Assembly: GCF_000214175.1 (NCBI RefSeq)
Contig: NC_015564.1
Location: 3,038,001-3,102,000, forward strand
Source: Hoyosella subflava DQS3-9A1
GTDB lineage: Bacteria > Actinomycetota > Actinomycetes > Mycobacteriales > Mycobacteriaceae
DNA length: 64,000 nucleotides
Direction: 5' to 3'
This document shows positions 50,838-59,659 of the stretch, one piece after another (position 1 is the first letter of the stretch; every line of letters begins with the position of its first letter). The position numbers were made by a program, and so were the translations under genes. The notes under the pieces were generated by a model. That model was given only the letters and a program-made list of their open reading frames with translations. It was not told where the DNA came from and made no database searches.

Positions 50838-52292
50838 ATGAATCCCTCGTTCGACCCCAACAGTCTTCGCAAGGACCTGTTCATCGATGGCGTGTGGCGG
50901 AAGGCCGCCGGGGCCGCCACGTTCACCGTGGAAAACCCGGCGACCCAGGAAGTCATCGCCGAGGTGGCCGACGGCGGGCCCGGAGATGCCCTCCTCGCCA
51001 TCCGCGCCGCTGGCCGTGCACAGGCGCAGTGGGCCACATCCACTCCACGCGCGCGCGCCGATATCCTGCGACGCGCCTTCGACCTCGTCGTCGCCAACAC
51101 CGATCGGCTTGCGGCAATCATGACCGCCGAGATGGGAAAGCCACTCGCCGAAGCCAAGGGCGAAGTGGCGTATGGCGCTGAGTTCCTTCGCTGGTTTTCA
51201 GAGGAGGCTCTTCGTATCGGCGGCGATCTCACCACGTCCGCCGACGGCAACACTCGCATTCTGATCAGCAAGGAACCCGTTGGGCCATGCGTACTCGTAA
51301 CGCCATGGAACTTCCCACTGGCAATGGGCACCCGAAAGATCGCCCCGGCGATAGCGGCCGGGTGCACGATGGTTTTCAAGCCGGCGGAGTTGACTCCGCT
51401 GACAGCGCTCGCGCTGGTGGACATCTTCCAGCAAGCGGGACTGCCTGACGGCGTCCTCAACGTCGTCACCACGTCCGCGCCTGCCGATGTGGTGGGATCG
51501 TGGATGAACAGCGGCATCGCACGGAAGGTGAGCTTCACCGGGTCTACCGGCGTCGGCAAAATACTGCTGAGCCAAGCTGCGGAGAACGTCATGCGCTCCT
51601 CGATGGAATTGGGCGGCAACGCCCCCTTTATTGTCCTGGCCGACGCAGACGTAGAGCGGGCTGTAGAGGGCGCCATGATGGCCAAGATGCGCAACATGGG
51701 CGAAGCATGCACTGCAGCGAACCGCTTCTTCGTGCACCGAACTCTCGTCGCAGAATTCGAGGAGAAACTCGCCAAGAGAATGTCTGAACTCAAGGTCGGG
51801 AACGGTGCAATAGCGGGAACCGAGGTCGGTCCCCTCATCGAGCAAGCCGGACTAGACAAGGTCGAGGGTCTGGTAGCCGACGCCGTCGCCCGGGGGGCTC
51901 GCGTTGTCACAGGCGGGTTCCGCCCAGAAGGCCCCGGATACTTTTACAGTCCCACTGTCCTCACGGACGTCCCCCTGGACGCGAAACTGATGTCAACCGA
52001 GATCTTCGGTCCAGTGGCAGCGATCACGCCGTTCGACAGCGAGGATGAAGTTGTGCGCCTGGCGAACGACACCGTATGGGGACTTGTCGGATATGTATTC
52101 ACCGAAAATGTCGACAAGGCCATGCGGTTCTCTTCCGCGCTGGAAGTGGGAATGGTCGGCCTCAATACCGGCCTCGTCTCGAATCCCGCAGCACCGTTCG
52201 GCGGCGTCAAACAATCCGGACTCGGACGCGAAGGCGGAAAGATGGGTATCGATGAGTTCCTCGAATACAAATACACCGCGATTGCAACTTGA
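50838..52292 (+). CDS. Succinate-semialdehyde-type dehydrogenase (GabD-like)
   Basis: A 484-aa aldehyde dehydrogenase. General-base Glu in SMELGGNAPFIV (~255-266), catalytic Cys in GEACTAANRFF (~290-300), and PFGGVKQSGLGREG (~452-465). PWNFPLAMGTRKIAPA (~156-171) is the SSADH-type cofactor segment. It probably oxidises the semialdehyde made by the preceding transaminase to a dicarboxylate such as succinate. It lies 54 bp after the transaminase gene, in the same operon. Confidence 0.92.
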   Translation: MNPSFDPNSLRKDLFIDGVWRKAAGAATFTVENPATQEVIAEVADGGPGDALLAIRAAGRAQAQWATSTPRARADILRRAFDLVVANTDRLAAIMTAEMGKPLAEAKGEVAYGAEFLRWFSEEALRIGGDLTTSADGNTRILISKEPVGPCVLVTPWNFPLAMGTRKIAPAIAAGCTMVFKPAELTPLTALALVDIFQQAGLPDGVLNVVTTSAPADVVGSWMNSGIARKVSFTGSTGVGKILLSQAAENVMRSSMELGGNAPFIVLADADVERAVEGAMMAKMRNMGEACTAANRFFVHRTLVAEFEEKLAKRMSELKVGNGAIAGTEVGPLIEQAGLDKVEGLVADAVARGARVVTGGFRPEGPGYFYSPTVLTDVPLDAKLMSTEIFGPVAAITPFDSEDEVVRLANDTVWGLVGYVFTENVDKAMRFSSALEVGMVGLNTGLVSNPAAPFGGVKQSGLGREGGKMGIDEFLEYKYTAIAT

Positions 52293-52326
52293 CCTGCTTT
52301 TCCCACGACACCGGGAGGAAATTCTG

Positions 52327-53031
52327 ATGGCAGCGCCGGATGGAATGCTTCTATTTGAGGAAAGGCCCACCGCGCAACTGATCGCCGACCACCTGCGGGA
52401 ACAAATCGTCGAAGGCGTGTTCCGCCCCGGGCAGCAACTCAACGAATCTGTACTAGCAGGGCGGCTTCGGACGTCACGGGGGCCGCTGCGAGAGGCGCTG
52501 CAACGGCTATCCCAGGAGGGCATTCTGGTCAGTATGCGTAACCGTGGCGTCTTCGTGCCAGAGCTTTCCCTCGATGACATAAAAGAGATTTACTCAGTTC
52601 GAGAAGCGGTAGAATCAGCGTCGGCAAAATCGCTTATTGTTAAGGATGAGGACCAACTCCGGGAAACCAGGCAGGCGCTGCAAGAAACCATCAGTGAAAT
52701 GGGAAGGCACGTTGCCGCATCCGACTGGCGCGCATGTACGAAAATGGATATGCAGTTTCACGTCCTCTTCGTCGCCGGGGCCGGGAATTCGCGATTGAGC
52801 CGTATCTACGAGACGCTGGTGGCTGAATCGAGAATGTGCATGCTCAGTCTCGAATGTTCCTACCCACGGCTCGGCGTGCTGGTACAGGAACATCAAAAGC
52901 TGCTCAACCTGCTGGAGGCGCGCGATGCTGAGGGGCTTCAGAGTGCAATCAGTCGTCACATGCATGGAGCCGTCGAGGATCTGATGCAGAACGCCACAGA
53001 CGGTGTGACAGAAGGAGTTTCGGCTACCTGA
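52327..53031 (+). CDS. GntR family regulator with FCD domain
   Basis: A 234-aa FadR-type regulator: winged helix with LREQIVEGVFRPGQQLNESVL and SRGPLREALQRLSQEG (~22-66), then a helical FCD ligand domain with metal residues in KMDMQFHVLFV, EHQKLLNLL and SRHMHGAVED. It is the last gene of the plus-strand operon (35 bp after GabD) with strong GGGAGGAAA. It likely senses the pathway substrate. It is distinct from the paralogous pair at 56.4 and 57.9 kb. Its end overlaps the convergent glutamate dehydrogenase gene by 8 bp. Confidence 0.92.
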   Translation: MAAPDGMLLFEERPTAQLIADHLREQIVEGVFRPGQQLNESVLAGRLRTSRGPLREALQRLSQEGILVSMRNRGVFVPELSLDDIKEIYSVREAVESASAKSLIVKDEDQLRETRQALQETISEMGRHVAASDWRACTKMDMQFHVLFVAGAGNSRLSRIYETLVAESRMCMLSLECSYPRLGVLVQEHQKLLNLLEARDAEGLQSAISRHMHGAVEDLMQNATDGVTEGVSAT

Positions 53032-56000
53032 GCACCCCGGTCGCATGCCTGAGGTCCCGAAGCGCCTGGACACCCACCGTGAGCATCGCGATGTCGGCGT
53101 TCGCGGTGGTCGCCAGGCCCGCGTAGGAGGATCTAGCTCGTTCGAGGGCCGCCGCGTTGCGCGCAGTCCACTGCGACAACCCGCCACTACGGAGCACATC
53201 GATGGCGATCGTGACCGACACAGAAATGAGCTGATCGTAGAGTGCGGCCTTAGCGAGTTGCGTCCAGTGAGTGTCAGCCGGGTGTGAGGCCATCGACTCA
53301 GTGAGCCATGACAGGCGCAACTGGGCGCTGACCAGTTTATGATGGTTGGCCAGCTCAGTGACATCGAAGCCATATTCGTCGGCAGCGGCCGCGAGCGCCA
53401 GAGCGGGCTGCAGCTGGGAAACAACACGGCAGCGGGTAGTCAGCTCCGCAGGTGCTCCGAGAACCGCAAGTTCCGCAAGGCATCGTTCGAGGACAGAGTC
53501 CGATTCCGCCCCGTGCTGCACCGGTACCGTGTCTCGAAGTTGGTGGACCGCCCTCTCCAGAAGGCGACATTCGTGTTCGGGGTCAGCAAGTTTGCTGTGG
53601 CGCCGAGTAAGCCAGCACACGTTGTACTCAAGCACGCGTTCGAGCGCATGGAGCGCGGGGATGGTTGCTGCTACGGGGTAGTTGCGCAGTCCCCTCCAGA
53701 GTTCCTCGAGACCAAACAAATCTCGGATAATCAGAAAAGCGCGAACGACCTGTTCAGTTGGCGCCCCAGTCTGGTCCTCAACTCGGTAGAGGAACCCTGG
53801 ACCCACCCTATTGATCACGTCGCTGCTCAGCCGGGTAGCCACAATGTCACGTGCAAGCCGATGGGTGCGGATTTGCTCGGCAAAGCGGCCCGAGACTGGC
53901 TCTGGGAAGTACTCCACCAAAGTGTTGTGGACGCTATCGGCGTCAGGTAGCGAACTCTTGAGCAGGAGCGCGTGTACCGCGTTCTTCGCGTATGCCAGAA
54001 GGACCGCGATCTCGGGACGGGTCAGGCCCCGGCCGGCCGCCCGCCGCGCCGCGATCTCAGCGGTATCCGGGAGGTGCTCGCGAATCGGGTCGAGGCCTGA
54101 CTCAGCTAGATCAGTCATGACCTGTTCGTGCCGGTCTAATAACGTGGGCCCATACGCCTCGGCGACGCTGATAGCCCACGTTTGCTCCTCGTTGTCCCGC
54201 AGCACCTGCTCCACCACATGGGCGGCACAGGTTCGCAGCAGGTGGTCTCGTTCAGCCCGATCGATAAGACCGGCGGAGACAGCCGAGCCCAGCAGTATCT
54301 TGAGATTGACCTCCCGATCGGAGGTGTTGACGCCTGCCGCATTATCGATGAAGTCGGCGTTGATGCAGCCCCCTTGCAGGGCGTACTCGACCCTGGCCGC
54401 CTGAGTCAGCCCGAGATTGCCCCCCTCACCGATCACACGGCAGCGCAGCTCTGAGGCAGTGATCCTGACACGGTTGTTGCTGCGGTCAGAAACCTGGGAG
54501 TCGGACTCGTTTGAAGCCCGTACAAACGTTCCAACGCCGCCGTTCCACAACAGATCAGTGGGTGCCCGCAGAATCGCCTGCACTACTTCGTCGGGTGAAA
54601 ACTCCCCCTCGTCCACTCCCAGACGCTGCCTGGCCTGCGGCGAGAGCCGCACTGTCCGCGCCGACCGCGCAAACACACCGCCACCAGGGGATATCAGGTC
54701 CGCATTGTAGTCATCCCAGGATGAGGCCGGCACCCCGGCCAGCCTGACCCGCTCGGCGAAGGAGAGCCGCGGATCAGGGTCCGGGTCGACGAAGATGTGC
54801 CGGTGGTCGAATGCTGCCACCAGGCGGATCCGGTCCGATAGCAGCATGCCGTTGCCGAACACGTCCCCTGACATGTCCCCAATGCCCACCACGGTGAACT
54901 CATCCTGGGCTGGGTCGATGCCCAGCTCAGCGAAATGCCGACGTACTGCAACCCACGCACCGCGTGCGGTGACCCCAAGCCCTTTGTGGTCGAAGCCTGA
55001 GGAACCACCGGACGCGAAACCATCGTCGAGCCAAAAACCTGTTTCCTGAGCCTCGGCATTTGCAAGGTCAGAGAACTGCGCAGTGCCCTTGTCGGCCGCG
55101 ACGACCAAGTAGGGATCAGAATCGTCCAGGACGACGGTGTCGGGCGGATGGTTCACGGCGCCGTCCACAAGGTTGTCGGTGATATCGAGCAAGCCGCGGA
55201 CGAAGAGCCTGTAGCACCGCTGCACCTGTATCGTCGCGGCTGCAGCCTCCAGGCCAGCAAGCGGGACTTTCACAACGAACGCGCCCTTGGCTCCGGCAGG
55301 CACGATCAGGGAGTTCTTCACTTGTTGCGCACCGGCGAGTGCGATGACTTCGTCCCGGTAATCCTCGATCCGATCCGACCAGCGGAGGCCGCCACGAGCG
55401 GCGGCACCGCAGCGGATATGCAAACCACCTACGTCGGGGTGGTGCACAAAGGTTTCAACCCTGACAGCCGGGCCGCTGGGAAAGGGAAGCCGCGACGGGT
55501 CGAGCTTCAGCACGATGGTTTCGCTGGGACGACCCTGCCCGTCGGTACGGAAATAGCTGGTCCGAACGATGGCCGCTGCAACGCCCGCGTACCACTGCAG
55601 AACGCGGAACTCATCACGCGTTACGGCGGCCTCGACATACTTGCCGAGCTGGTCCTCTGGGACCTCTGGCCGGGACGGATCGAATCGTGCCTCGAACAAC
55701 TCTATCCAGTGCCGCACGAAAGCCGGGTTTGCGACCAGAATGTTGCGCACATAGGCGCGGCTCGCGCCGATGTGCGCGAGCCGAAGGTACTGAAAGACCG
55801 CACGCAGAAGCTGCACCTGGCGTGCACGGAGTCGGGCAGTCCGCACGAGCATCGAAAAGTCGTCCCGATCCACGCTGCGTTCCCAGGCGAGCAGAAACGC
55901 CTCTCCTAGAAGCGGCAAGATTTCAGCGATGTCGGGAGCCACCAGCTCCTGGAAGGTGAAGATATCTCCGACCGGATCTCGGCCACTGCCCGGTCTGTGA

Positions 56001-56284
56001 TCGGCTAGCTCCAGCCCCAGGTGCTCGAAGAGAGGCAACACTTCGACGAGCCGGGGCCGCTTTCCAGGCCAGCCCACAACGCACGTCGTGGACGTGTCGT
56101 CCGCGCTCCAGGACACCACAGCTTTTCCGGCTATCCGGGCCCGCTCGGCGAGTTCCTCAGGCTCTCTAGGGCCTAAATCCACCGAACTCAGCAAATGCTG
56201 GCGGGAATCGGCTGCTGCATCCGCAGCGGTCTCGGCAACCTGCCCATGGCCACGCTCAGGTGTTTGTCCGTGTTCCAAACCCAT
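53024..56284 (-). CDS. Large NAD-specific glutamate dehydrogenase, shortened form
   Basis: A 1086-aa NAD-GDH of the large bacterial class, oxidising glutamate to 2-oxoglutarate plus ammonia. The catalytic domain begins RGGLRWSDRIEDYRDEV (~300-316) and KNSLIVPAGAKGAFVVK holds the catalytic Lys; the NAD domain has GIGDMSGDVFGNGM (~470-483). Typical L_180 enzymes are ~1550-1650 aa; this protein starts at what would be ~residue 480, lacking the N-terminal ACT-like regulatory part. It sits in the 1000-1100-aa size range of the L_115 group. Start ATG at 56284 lies 65 bp from the GntR gene. It would recycle 2-oxoglutarate for the transaminase. Confidence 0.9.
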   Translation of the reverse strand: MGLEHGQTPERGHGQVAETAADAAADSRQHLLSSVDLGPREPEELAERARIAGKAVVSWSADDTSTTCVVGWPGKRPRLVEVLPLFEHLGLELADHRPGSGRDPVGDIFTFQELVAPDIAEILPLLGEAFLLAWERSVDRDDFSMLVRTARLRARQVQLLRAVFQYLRLAHIGASRAYVRNILVANPAFVRHWIELFEARFDPSRPEVPEDQLGKYVEAAVTRDEFRVLQWYAGVAAAIVRTSYFRTDGQGRPSETIVLKLDPSRLPFPSGPAVRVETFVHHPDVGGLHIRCGAAARGGLRWSDRIEDYRDEVIALAGAQQVKNSLIVPAGAKGAFVVKVPLAGLEAAAATIQVQRCYRLFVRGLLDITDNLVDGAVNHPPDTVVLDDSDPYLVVAADKGTAQFSDLANAEAQETGFWLDDGFASGGSSGFDHKGLGVTARGAWVAVRRHFAELGIDPAQDEFTVVGIGDMSGDVFGNGMLLSDRIRLVAAFDHRHIFVDPDPDPRLSFAERVRLAGVPASSWDDYNADLISPGGGVFARSARTVRLSPQARQRLGVDEGEFSPDEVVQAILRAPTDLLWNGGVGTFVRASNESDSQVSDRSNNRVRITASELRCRVIGEGGNLGLTQAARVEYALQGGCINADFIDNAAGVNTSDREVNLKILLGSAVSAGLIDRAERDHLLRTCAAHVVEQVLRDNEEQTWAISVAEAYGPTLLDRHEQVMTDLAESGLDPIREHLPDTAEIAARRAAGRGLTRPEIAVLLAYAKNAVHALLLKSSLPDADSVHNTLVEYFPEPVSGRFAEQIRTHRLARDIVATRLSSDVINRVGPGFLYRVEDQTGAPTEQVVRAFLIIRDLFGLEELWRGLRNYPVAATIPALHALERVLEYNVCWLTRRHSKLADPEHECRLLERAVHQLRDTVPVQHGAESDSVLERCLAELAVLGAPAELTTRCRVVSQLQPALALAAAADEYGFDVTELANHHKLVSAQLRLSWLTESMASHPADTHWTQLAKAALYDQLISVSVTIAIDVLRSGGLSQWTARNAAALERARSSYAGLATTANADIAMLTVGVQALRDLRHATGVLR

Positions 56285-56349
56285 GACGTCACCTGATCCT
56301 CGCTGGCCGGACCGGGACTTTAGCCCTCATGCAACGCTCTTCGCGGCTC

Positions 56350-57045
56350 TCAGGGCGCCGCGGACTCGGCCTCTTCTTCGCGCCTGAGGCGCAGGGTGAT
56401 GATCGCGTCATCGAAATGCTTTTTCAGCACCGCGAGCGCCTTCGTGGTGTCACCTTCACCGACCAATTCGCAAATCTTGCGGTGCTCCGCCACCAGATCC
56501 CATCGACGAGCCTCCGCCGCTGTCAGCACGCCGAGACACAATCGGGTTTCGGAGATCACCGTGCTGAACATGCGCTGGAGCCGGGGGCTCCCGGACGCTG
56601 CAACCAGGACGTTGTGGAACTCGAGGTCGAATTCACCGACTCTCTCCCAGTCTCCGGCCGCCTCATACTCCTCCATCGCCCTGACGCACCGGTCCAGCTC
56701 CTTATATGCCCGGTCCGACTTTGACGCGGCGATGATTTGCTGCACCGCTGCAGACTCCAGCGCCTGCCGGGCAAGGTAGATATCGACCACGTCTTCCTCG
56801 CTGAGTACCGGAACCGTGACACCCCGGTGCGGCTCGCTACGCAGAAGGCCTTCTTGGATAAGCCGCTGGAGCGCCTCCCGCACCGGGCCGCGGCTGACGC
56901 CGTAGGTGGTGGCGAGCTCGACCTCACTGAGCTGTGAGCCGGGGACCAAAGTGCCACTGATGATGCTGTCCCGAAGACGCTCGGTCACCATGGAGGCGAA
57001 AGTCGCCCGGGGGACGCGGACCGAATTTACGGGTTCGGAACTCAC
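56350..57045 (-). CDS. GntR family regulator with FCD domain (paralogue 1)
   Basis: A 231-aa FadR-type regulator. Winged helix: VTERLRDSIISGTLVPGSQL and SRGPVREALQRLIQEGLLRS (~20-70). FCD metal ligands are suggested by EFDLEFHNVLV, EHRKICELV and KKHFDDAI. GTG at 57045 with AGGGAG. It is strikingly similar to the 231-aa regulator at 57946-58641 over its length, so the two are paralogues. It is upstream of, and co-directional with, the glutamate dehydrogenase gene, with two shared operator motifs ~200 bp upstream. Confidence 0.92.
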   Translation of the reverse strand: MSSEPVNSVRVPRATFASMVTERLRDSIISGTLVPGSQLSEVELATTYGVSRGPVREALQRLIQEGLLRSEPHRGVTVPVLSEEDVVDIYLARQALESAAVQQIIAASKSDRAYKELDRCVRAMEEYEAAGDWERVGEFDLEFHNVLVAASGSPRLQRMFSTVISETRLCLGVLTAAEARRWDLVAEHRKICELVGEGDTTKALAVLKKHFDDAIITLRLRREEEAESAAP

Positions 57046-57245
57046 TCAGTTTCTCCCTCGTTATCGACTTCCTTGGCACTGGCGCGGCCTTGGTGCGACT
57101 CGTCCGCCCGCTGCGCACCTGTCTATTCTCCACTGACACTCAACCCTGTCCGTGTCTGGAGGCTGGCTCCCAGCGCGGGCTCGAAAAACGGCGTCGAGAT
57201 GCGGATTCGTCTTCCAAACTACTAGCGAACCATGGCCGTTGGGTA

Positions 57246-57262
57246 TTGTCAACAACCTGCAG
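57246..57262 (+). promoter_or_regulatory. Shared operator motif, copy C
   Basis: TTGTCAACAACCTGCAG, full match to the consensus, 200 bp upstream of the minus-strand GntR start. The core TTGT-CA-ACAA is itself an inverted repeat with a 2-bp centre. Confidence 0.6.
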
Positions 57263-57305
57263 TCGACGGTCTATCGCCGGATAACCTTGTAGTTATTGCC
57301 GCATA

Positions 57306-57322
57306 CTGTAGACTGTTGACAA
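57306..57322 (-). promoter_or_regulatory. Shared operator motif, copy D
   Basis: Minus-strand TTGTCAACAGTCTACAG, full match to the consensus; TATGC follows it as in copy E, extending identity to ~22 nt. It lies inverted relative to copy C, 274 bp before the cupin start. Confidence 0.6.
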
Positions 57323-57595
57323 GCGAGAGCAAGGACTGGCACTCGGACGGTGGGCAGAGACCAAACGTCAGATAAGCCCACGGCGCGCCCTCCCCGCAGC
57401 ACACCTGGGACGGCGCCATCGGCATTGTTCCGCGAGCCGTCACCCACACGGAGGCAGCGCTAGCGGCAATGCACCCACCAAAGGCCACCCCGGCGGTGGT
57501 GTCCCGTCTTACAACGCTCTGGCTGATTGCTCCTTCAGCCGGCGAGCCGACTCTCGCGACATCAAACCAGCGCTCACACAGAATGGAGACACCAG

Positions 57596-57943
57596 ATGAG
57601 CACGTTCGTCCATGTACCCGCTGCCTCAATCACGGGACCGCTCGAATCAATCGGACAGCGTCCGGGAGCAGACTCCGGAGATCCGCAGCTAGGCATTCTC
57701 CGCTTCCAGACACGGGAAGCTGTCAGGGCCGGAGTTTGGGAATGCGAGCCTGGCGGCTGGCCTGTGGAGAGCCGCGCAGACACCGAAACCTGCTACATCC
57801 TGAGCGGGCGCGCCATAGTCACCGACGGTGCTTCCGGCCGCACATTTGAGATCTCTGCCGGCGATGTCATAGTGCAGCCGAAGGGCTGGTCGGGCCGGTG
57901 GGACGTAAAGGAGACGATCCGCAAAGTGTGGAGTTTGCGCTGA
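57596..57943 (+). CDS. Cupin domain protein (DUF861-like)
   Basis: A 115-aa single cupin barrel. It has W-E-C then ETCYILSGRAIVTD (~64-77) and ISAGDVIVQPKGWSGRWDV (~88-106), the pattern of the cupin_3/DUF861 group related to EutQ and ureidoglycine aminohydrolase. The classic His metal ligands are largely absent here; Glu/Cys/Thr occupy those positions. ATG at 57596 with GGAGA upstream. It is convergent with GntR paralogue 2 (2 bp apart). Function unknown; likely a small accessory enzyme or ligand sensor of the island. Confidence 0.85.
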   Translation: MSTFVHVPAASITGPLESIGQRPGADSGDPQLGILRFQTREAVRAGVWECEPGGWPVESRADTETCYILSGRAIVTDGASGRTFEISAGDVIVQPKGWSGRWDVKETIRKVWSLR

Positions 57944-57945
57944 GC

Positions 57946-58641
57946 TCAACCAGCCCGCACTCGGTCGCTGTCGACCTCGAGTTGCCGTTTCAACGTGACC
58001 CTCGCTTCGACGAAGTGCTTGGTCAGCACCGCCACGGCACCCTCGGCGTTCTCGTCGCGGATCATCTCACTTATCGTGCGATGCTCGTCGACAAGATCGT
58101 CGCGGGCGCCGTACGCGGCTGTTAACACACTTACGCAGAGTCGGGTCTCAGAGATCACTGTTGTGAACATGCGTTCCAGCCTGGGACTGCCCGCAGCGGC
58201 GACAAGCGTGGTGTGGAAGTCGAGATCGCGGTCGGCGACTTCCGTCCGGTCACCCGTGTCCCGCGCGTCGCACATCGTGCGAACGATCGGATCGAGAACT
58301 TTGTACGCCAACTCTGCCCGCGATGTTTCAGTGATCCTCCGCACTGCGGCCGTCTCTAGGGCGACGCGAGCAAGGTAAATGTCGTCGACGTCCGCAGAAC
58401 TGAGAACTGGAACGAAGACTCCTCGGTGTGGCTCGCTACGCAGCAAGCCCTCCTGAATCAAACGCTGAAGCGCCTCCCGCACTGGCCCTCTGCTGACGCC
58501 GAAACTCGCAGCCAACTCCGACTCGTTGAGTTGCTGGCCCGGCCGGAGTCTGCCATCCATGATGCTGGAGCGGATCCGCTCCCCCACCAACGACGCATAG
58601 GTGGCCCGCGGGATCCGAGTGGGCGCGTTTATCCCCGTCAC
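57946..58641 (-). CDS. GntR family regulator with FCD domain (paralogue 2)
   Basis: A 231-aa FadR-type regulator: VGERIRSSIMDGRLRPGQQL and SRGPVREALQRLIQEGLLRS (~20-70), identical to paralogue 1 over the recognition helix. FCD ligands in DRDLDFHTTLV, EHRTISEMI and TKHFVEARV. The GTG at 58641 with GGGGGAG upstream gives exactly the paralogue's length; the longer frame is rejected. Identical recognition helices predict shared DNA sites, and the same motif lies 76 bp upstream of this start and upstream of paralogue 1. Confidence 0.92.
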   Translation of the reverse strand: MTGINAPTRIPRATYASLVGERIRSSIMDGRLRPGQQLNESELAASFGVSRGPVREALQRLIQEGLLRSEPHRGVFVPVLSSADVDDIYLARVALETAAVRRITETSRAELAYKVLDPIVRTMCDARDTGDRTEVADRDLDFHTTLVAAAGSPRLERMFTTVISETRLCVSVLTAAYGARDDLVDEHRTISEMIRDENAEGAVAVLTKHFVEARVTLKRQLEVDSDRVRAG

Positions 58642-58716
58642 AGTGCAACTCCCCCTGAATAACCGGACCGCGGCGCCTGACACCGCGCCAGTATTGCTAC
58701 CGGTCAGCCCCTACTA

Positions 58717-58733
58717 TTGTCAACATCCTACAG
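58717..58733 (+). promoter_or_regulatory. Shared operator motif, copy E
   Basis: TTGTCAACATCCTACAG, full match to the consensus, continuing TATGC as in copy D. It lies between the GntR paralogue 2 start and the 3' end of the DMT gene, so it can only serve the GntR promoter: likely autoregulation. Confidence 0.6.
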
Positions 58734-58768
58734 TATGCACAGTTTGCTTCAGGTGTTATGAGGGGCGT

Positions 58769-59659
58769 TCATTTACCCGGCGATCGCGCGATGAGCACCA
58801 TGCCCGCGATGATGGCTGCCACCCCCGCCGCGCCAAGCACCGTGAGTGGCTCAGCAAGCAGGGTCACGGCGAGCAGTGCTGCGACAAGTGGTTCCGCGAG
58901 CGTCACTGTCGCCGCAGACGCCGCTGTGACGCTTGCGAGTCCCTTGATCCACAGAAAATAGGGAATCGCCGTCGCCGCGACTCCGAGCCATAAGGCCGCA
59001 ACGAGTGCGTCGCTGGTGAACACCCACGAGAAGTCCTCCCCCAATTGAGTGAGCACCAGCAGCGCAGCGGCAATCACGAACAACGACGCGACAATGGTTT
59101 CGCCGGGCACACCGTTGAGGAGGAGCAGGCGCGCGAGGACCGTGTAGCACGCGTAGGCGAGACCGGCGCCGAGCGCGAAAAGCACGCCATGCCAATCGAC
59201 GGGGTCGCCCGACCAGGGCGCGAGCAGCAGCACCAGGCCCGTCAGAACGATCCCCGTCGCGGTCATCCATCGGGACGTAATTCGTTCACGCAGCAGAAGT
59301 CCGAGAAGTCCAGTGAAGACGGGGCCAGAGCCGATGGCCACCAGCGTTCCGACCGCAACGCCTGTGGCGCGGACGCCGGAGAAGAAGCACACCTGAAACA
59401 GGACGATCGAGACGGCGGACGCGGTGATCAGCAGCGCGATGAGCCCGCGTTTCATCGTGACCGAGGACGGCGCGACCGTTCTCGGGCGCAAGAGGAGGAC
59501 GAAAAAGCCGAGCAGTACGCCACCAATGACGAGACGAACGGTGGCGGTTTGTGATGGAGTCACCTCGCTGGGCAGAAACGCCTGGGCGGTGCCCGCGGTG
59601 CCCCAGAGGCCCGCGCCAAGAAGCACCAGTAGCCAGCCTGGAACTGCGTTGACTCTCAC
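58769..59659 (-). CDS. EamA/DMT family transporter
   Basis: A ~296-aa membrane protein with ten predicted segments in two EamA halves. The first begins VPGWLLVLLGAGLWGTAGTAQAF (split; ~4-26), the second with VLFALGAGLAYACYTVLARLL around 150-170. DMT proteins typically export amino acids or metabolites. GTG at 59659 is chosen for normal family length; upstream codons up to 59725 look foreign. It is 110 bp upstream of GntR paralogue 2 on the same strand, so it may be co-transcribed with it or controlled apart. Confidence 0.85.
   Translation of the reverse strand: MRVNAVPGWLLVLLGAGLWGTAGTAQAFLPSEVTPSQTATVRLVIGGVLLGFFVLLLRPRTVAPSSVTMKRGLIALLITASAVSIVLFQVCFFSGVRATGVAVGTLVAIGSGPVFTGLLGLLLRERITSRWMTATGIVLTGLVLLLAPWSGDPVDWHGVLFALGAGLAYACYTVLARLLLLNGVPGETIVASLFVIAAALLVLTQLGEDFSWVFTSDALVAALWLGVAATAIPYFLWIKGLASVTAASAATVTLAEPLVAALLAVTLLAEPLTVLGAAGVAAIIAGMVLIARSPGK

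Larger units (their letters stand above)
57046..57595. other. Intergenic control region between GntR paralogue 1 and the cupin gene
   Basis: About 550 bp without a convincing gene. It contains two copies of the shared motif (57246-57262 and, inverted, 57306-57322) spaced 60 bp start to start. Frames open here have no family features. The space may carry promoters for the minus-strand GntR/GDH unit and the plus-strand cupin. Confidence 0.6.

Noticed and set aside
53339-53950. Plus-strand frame of ~200 codons inside the glutamate dehydrogenase gene
   Set aside because: Shadow frame; the minus-strand protein has clear GDH motifs throughout.
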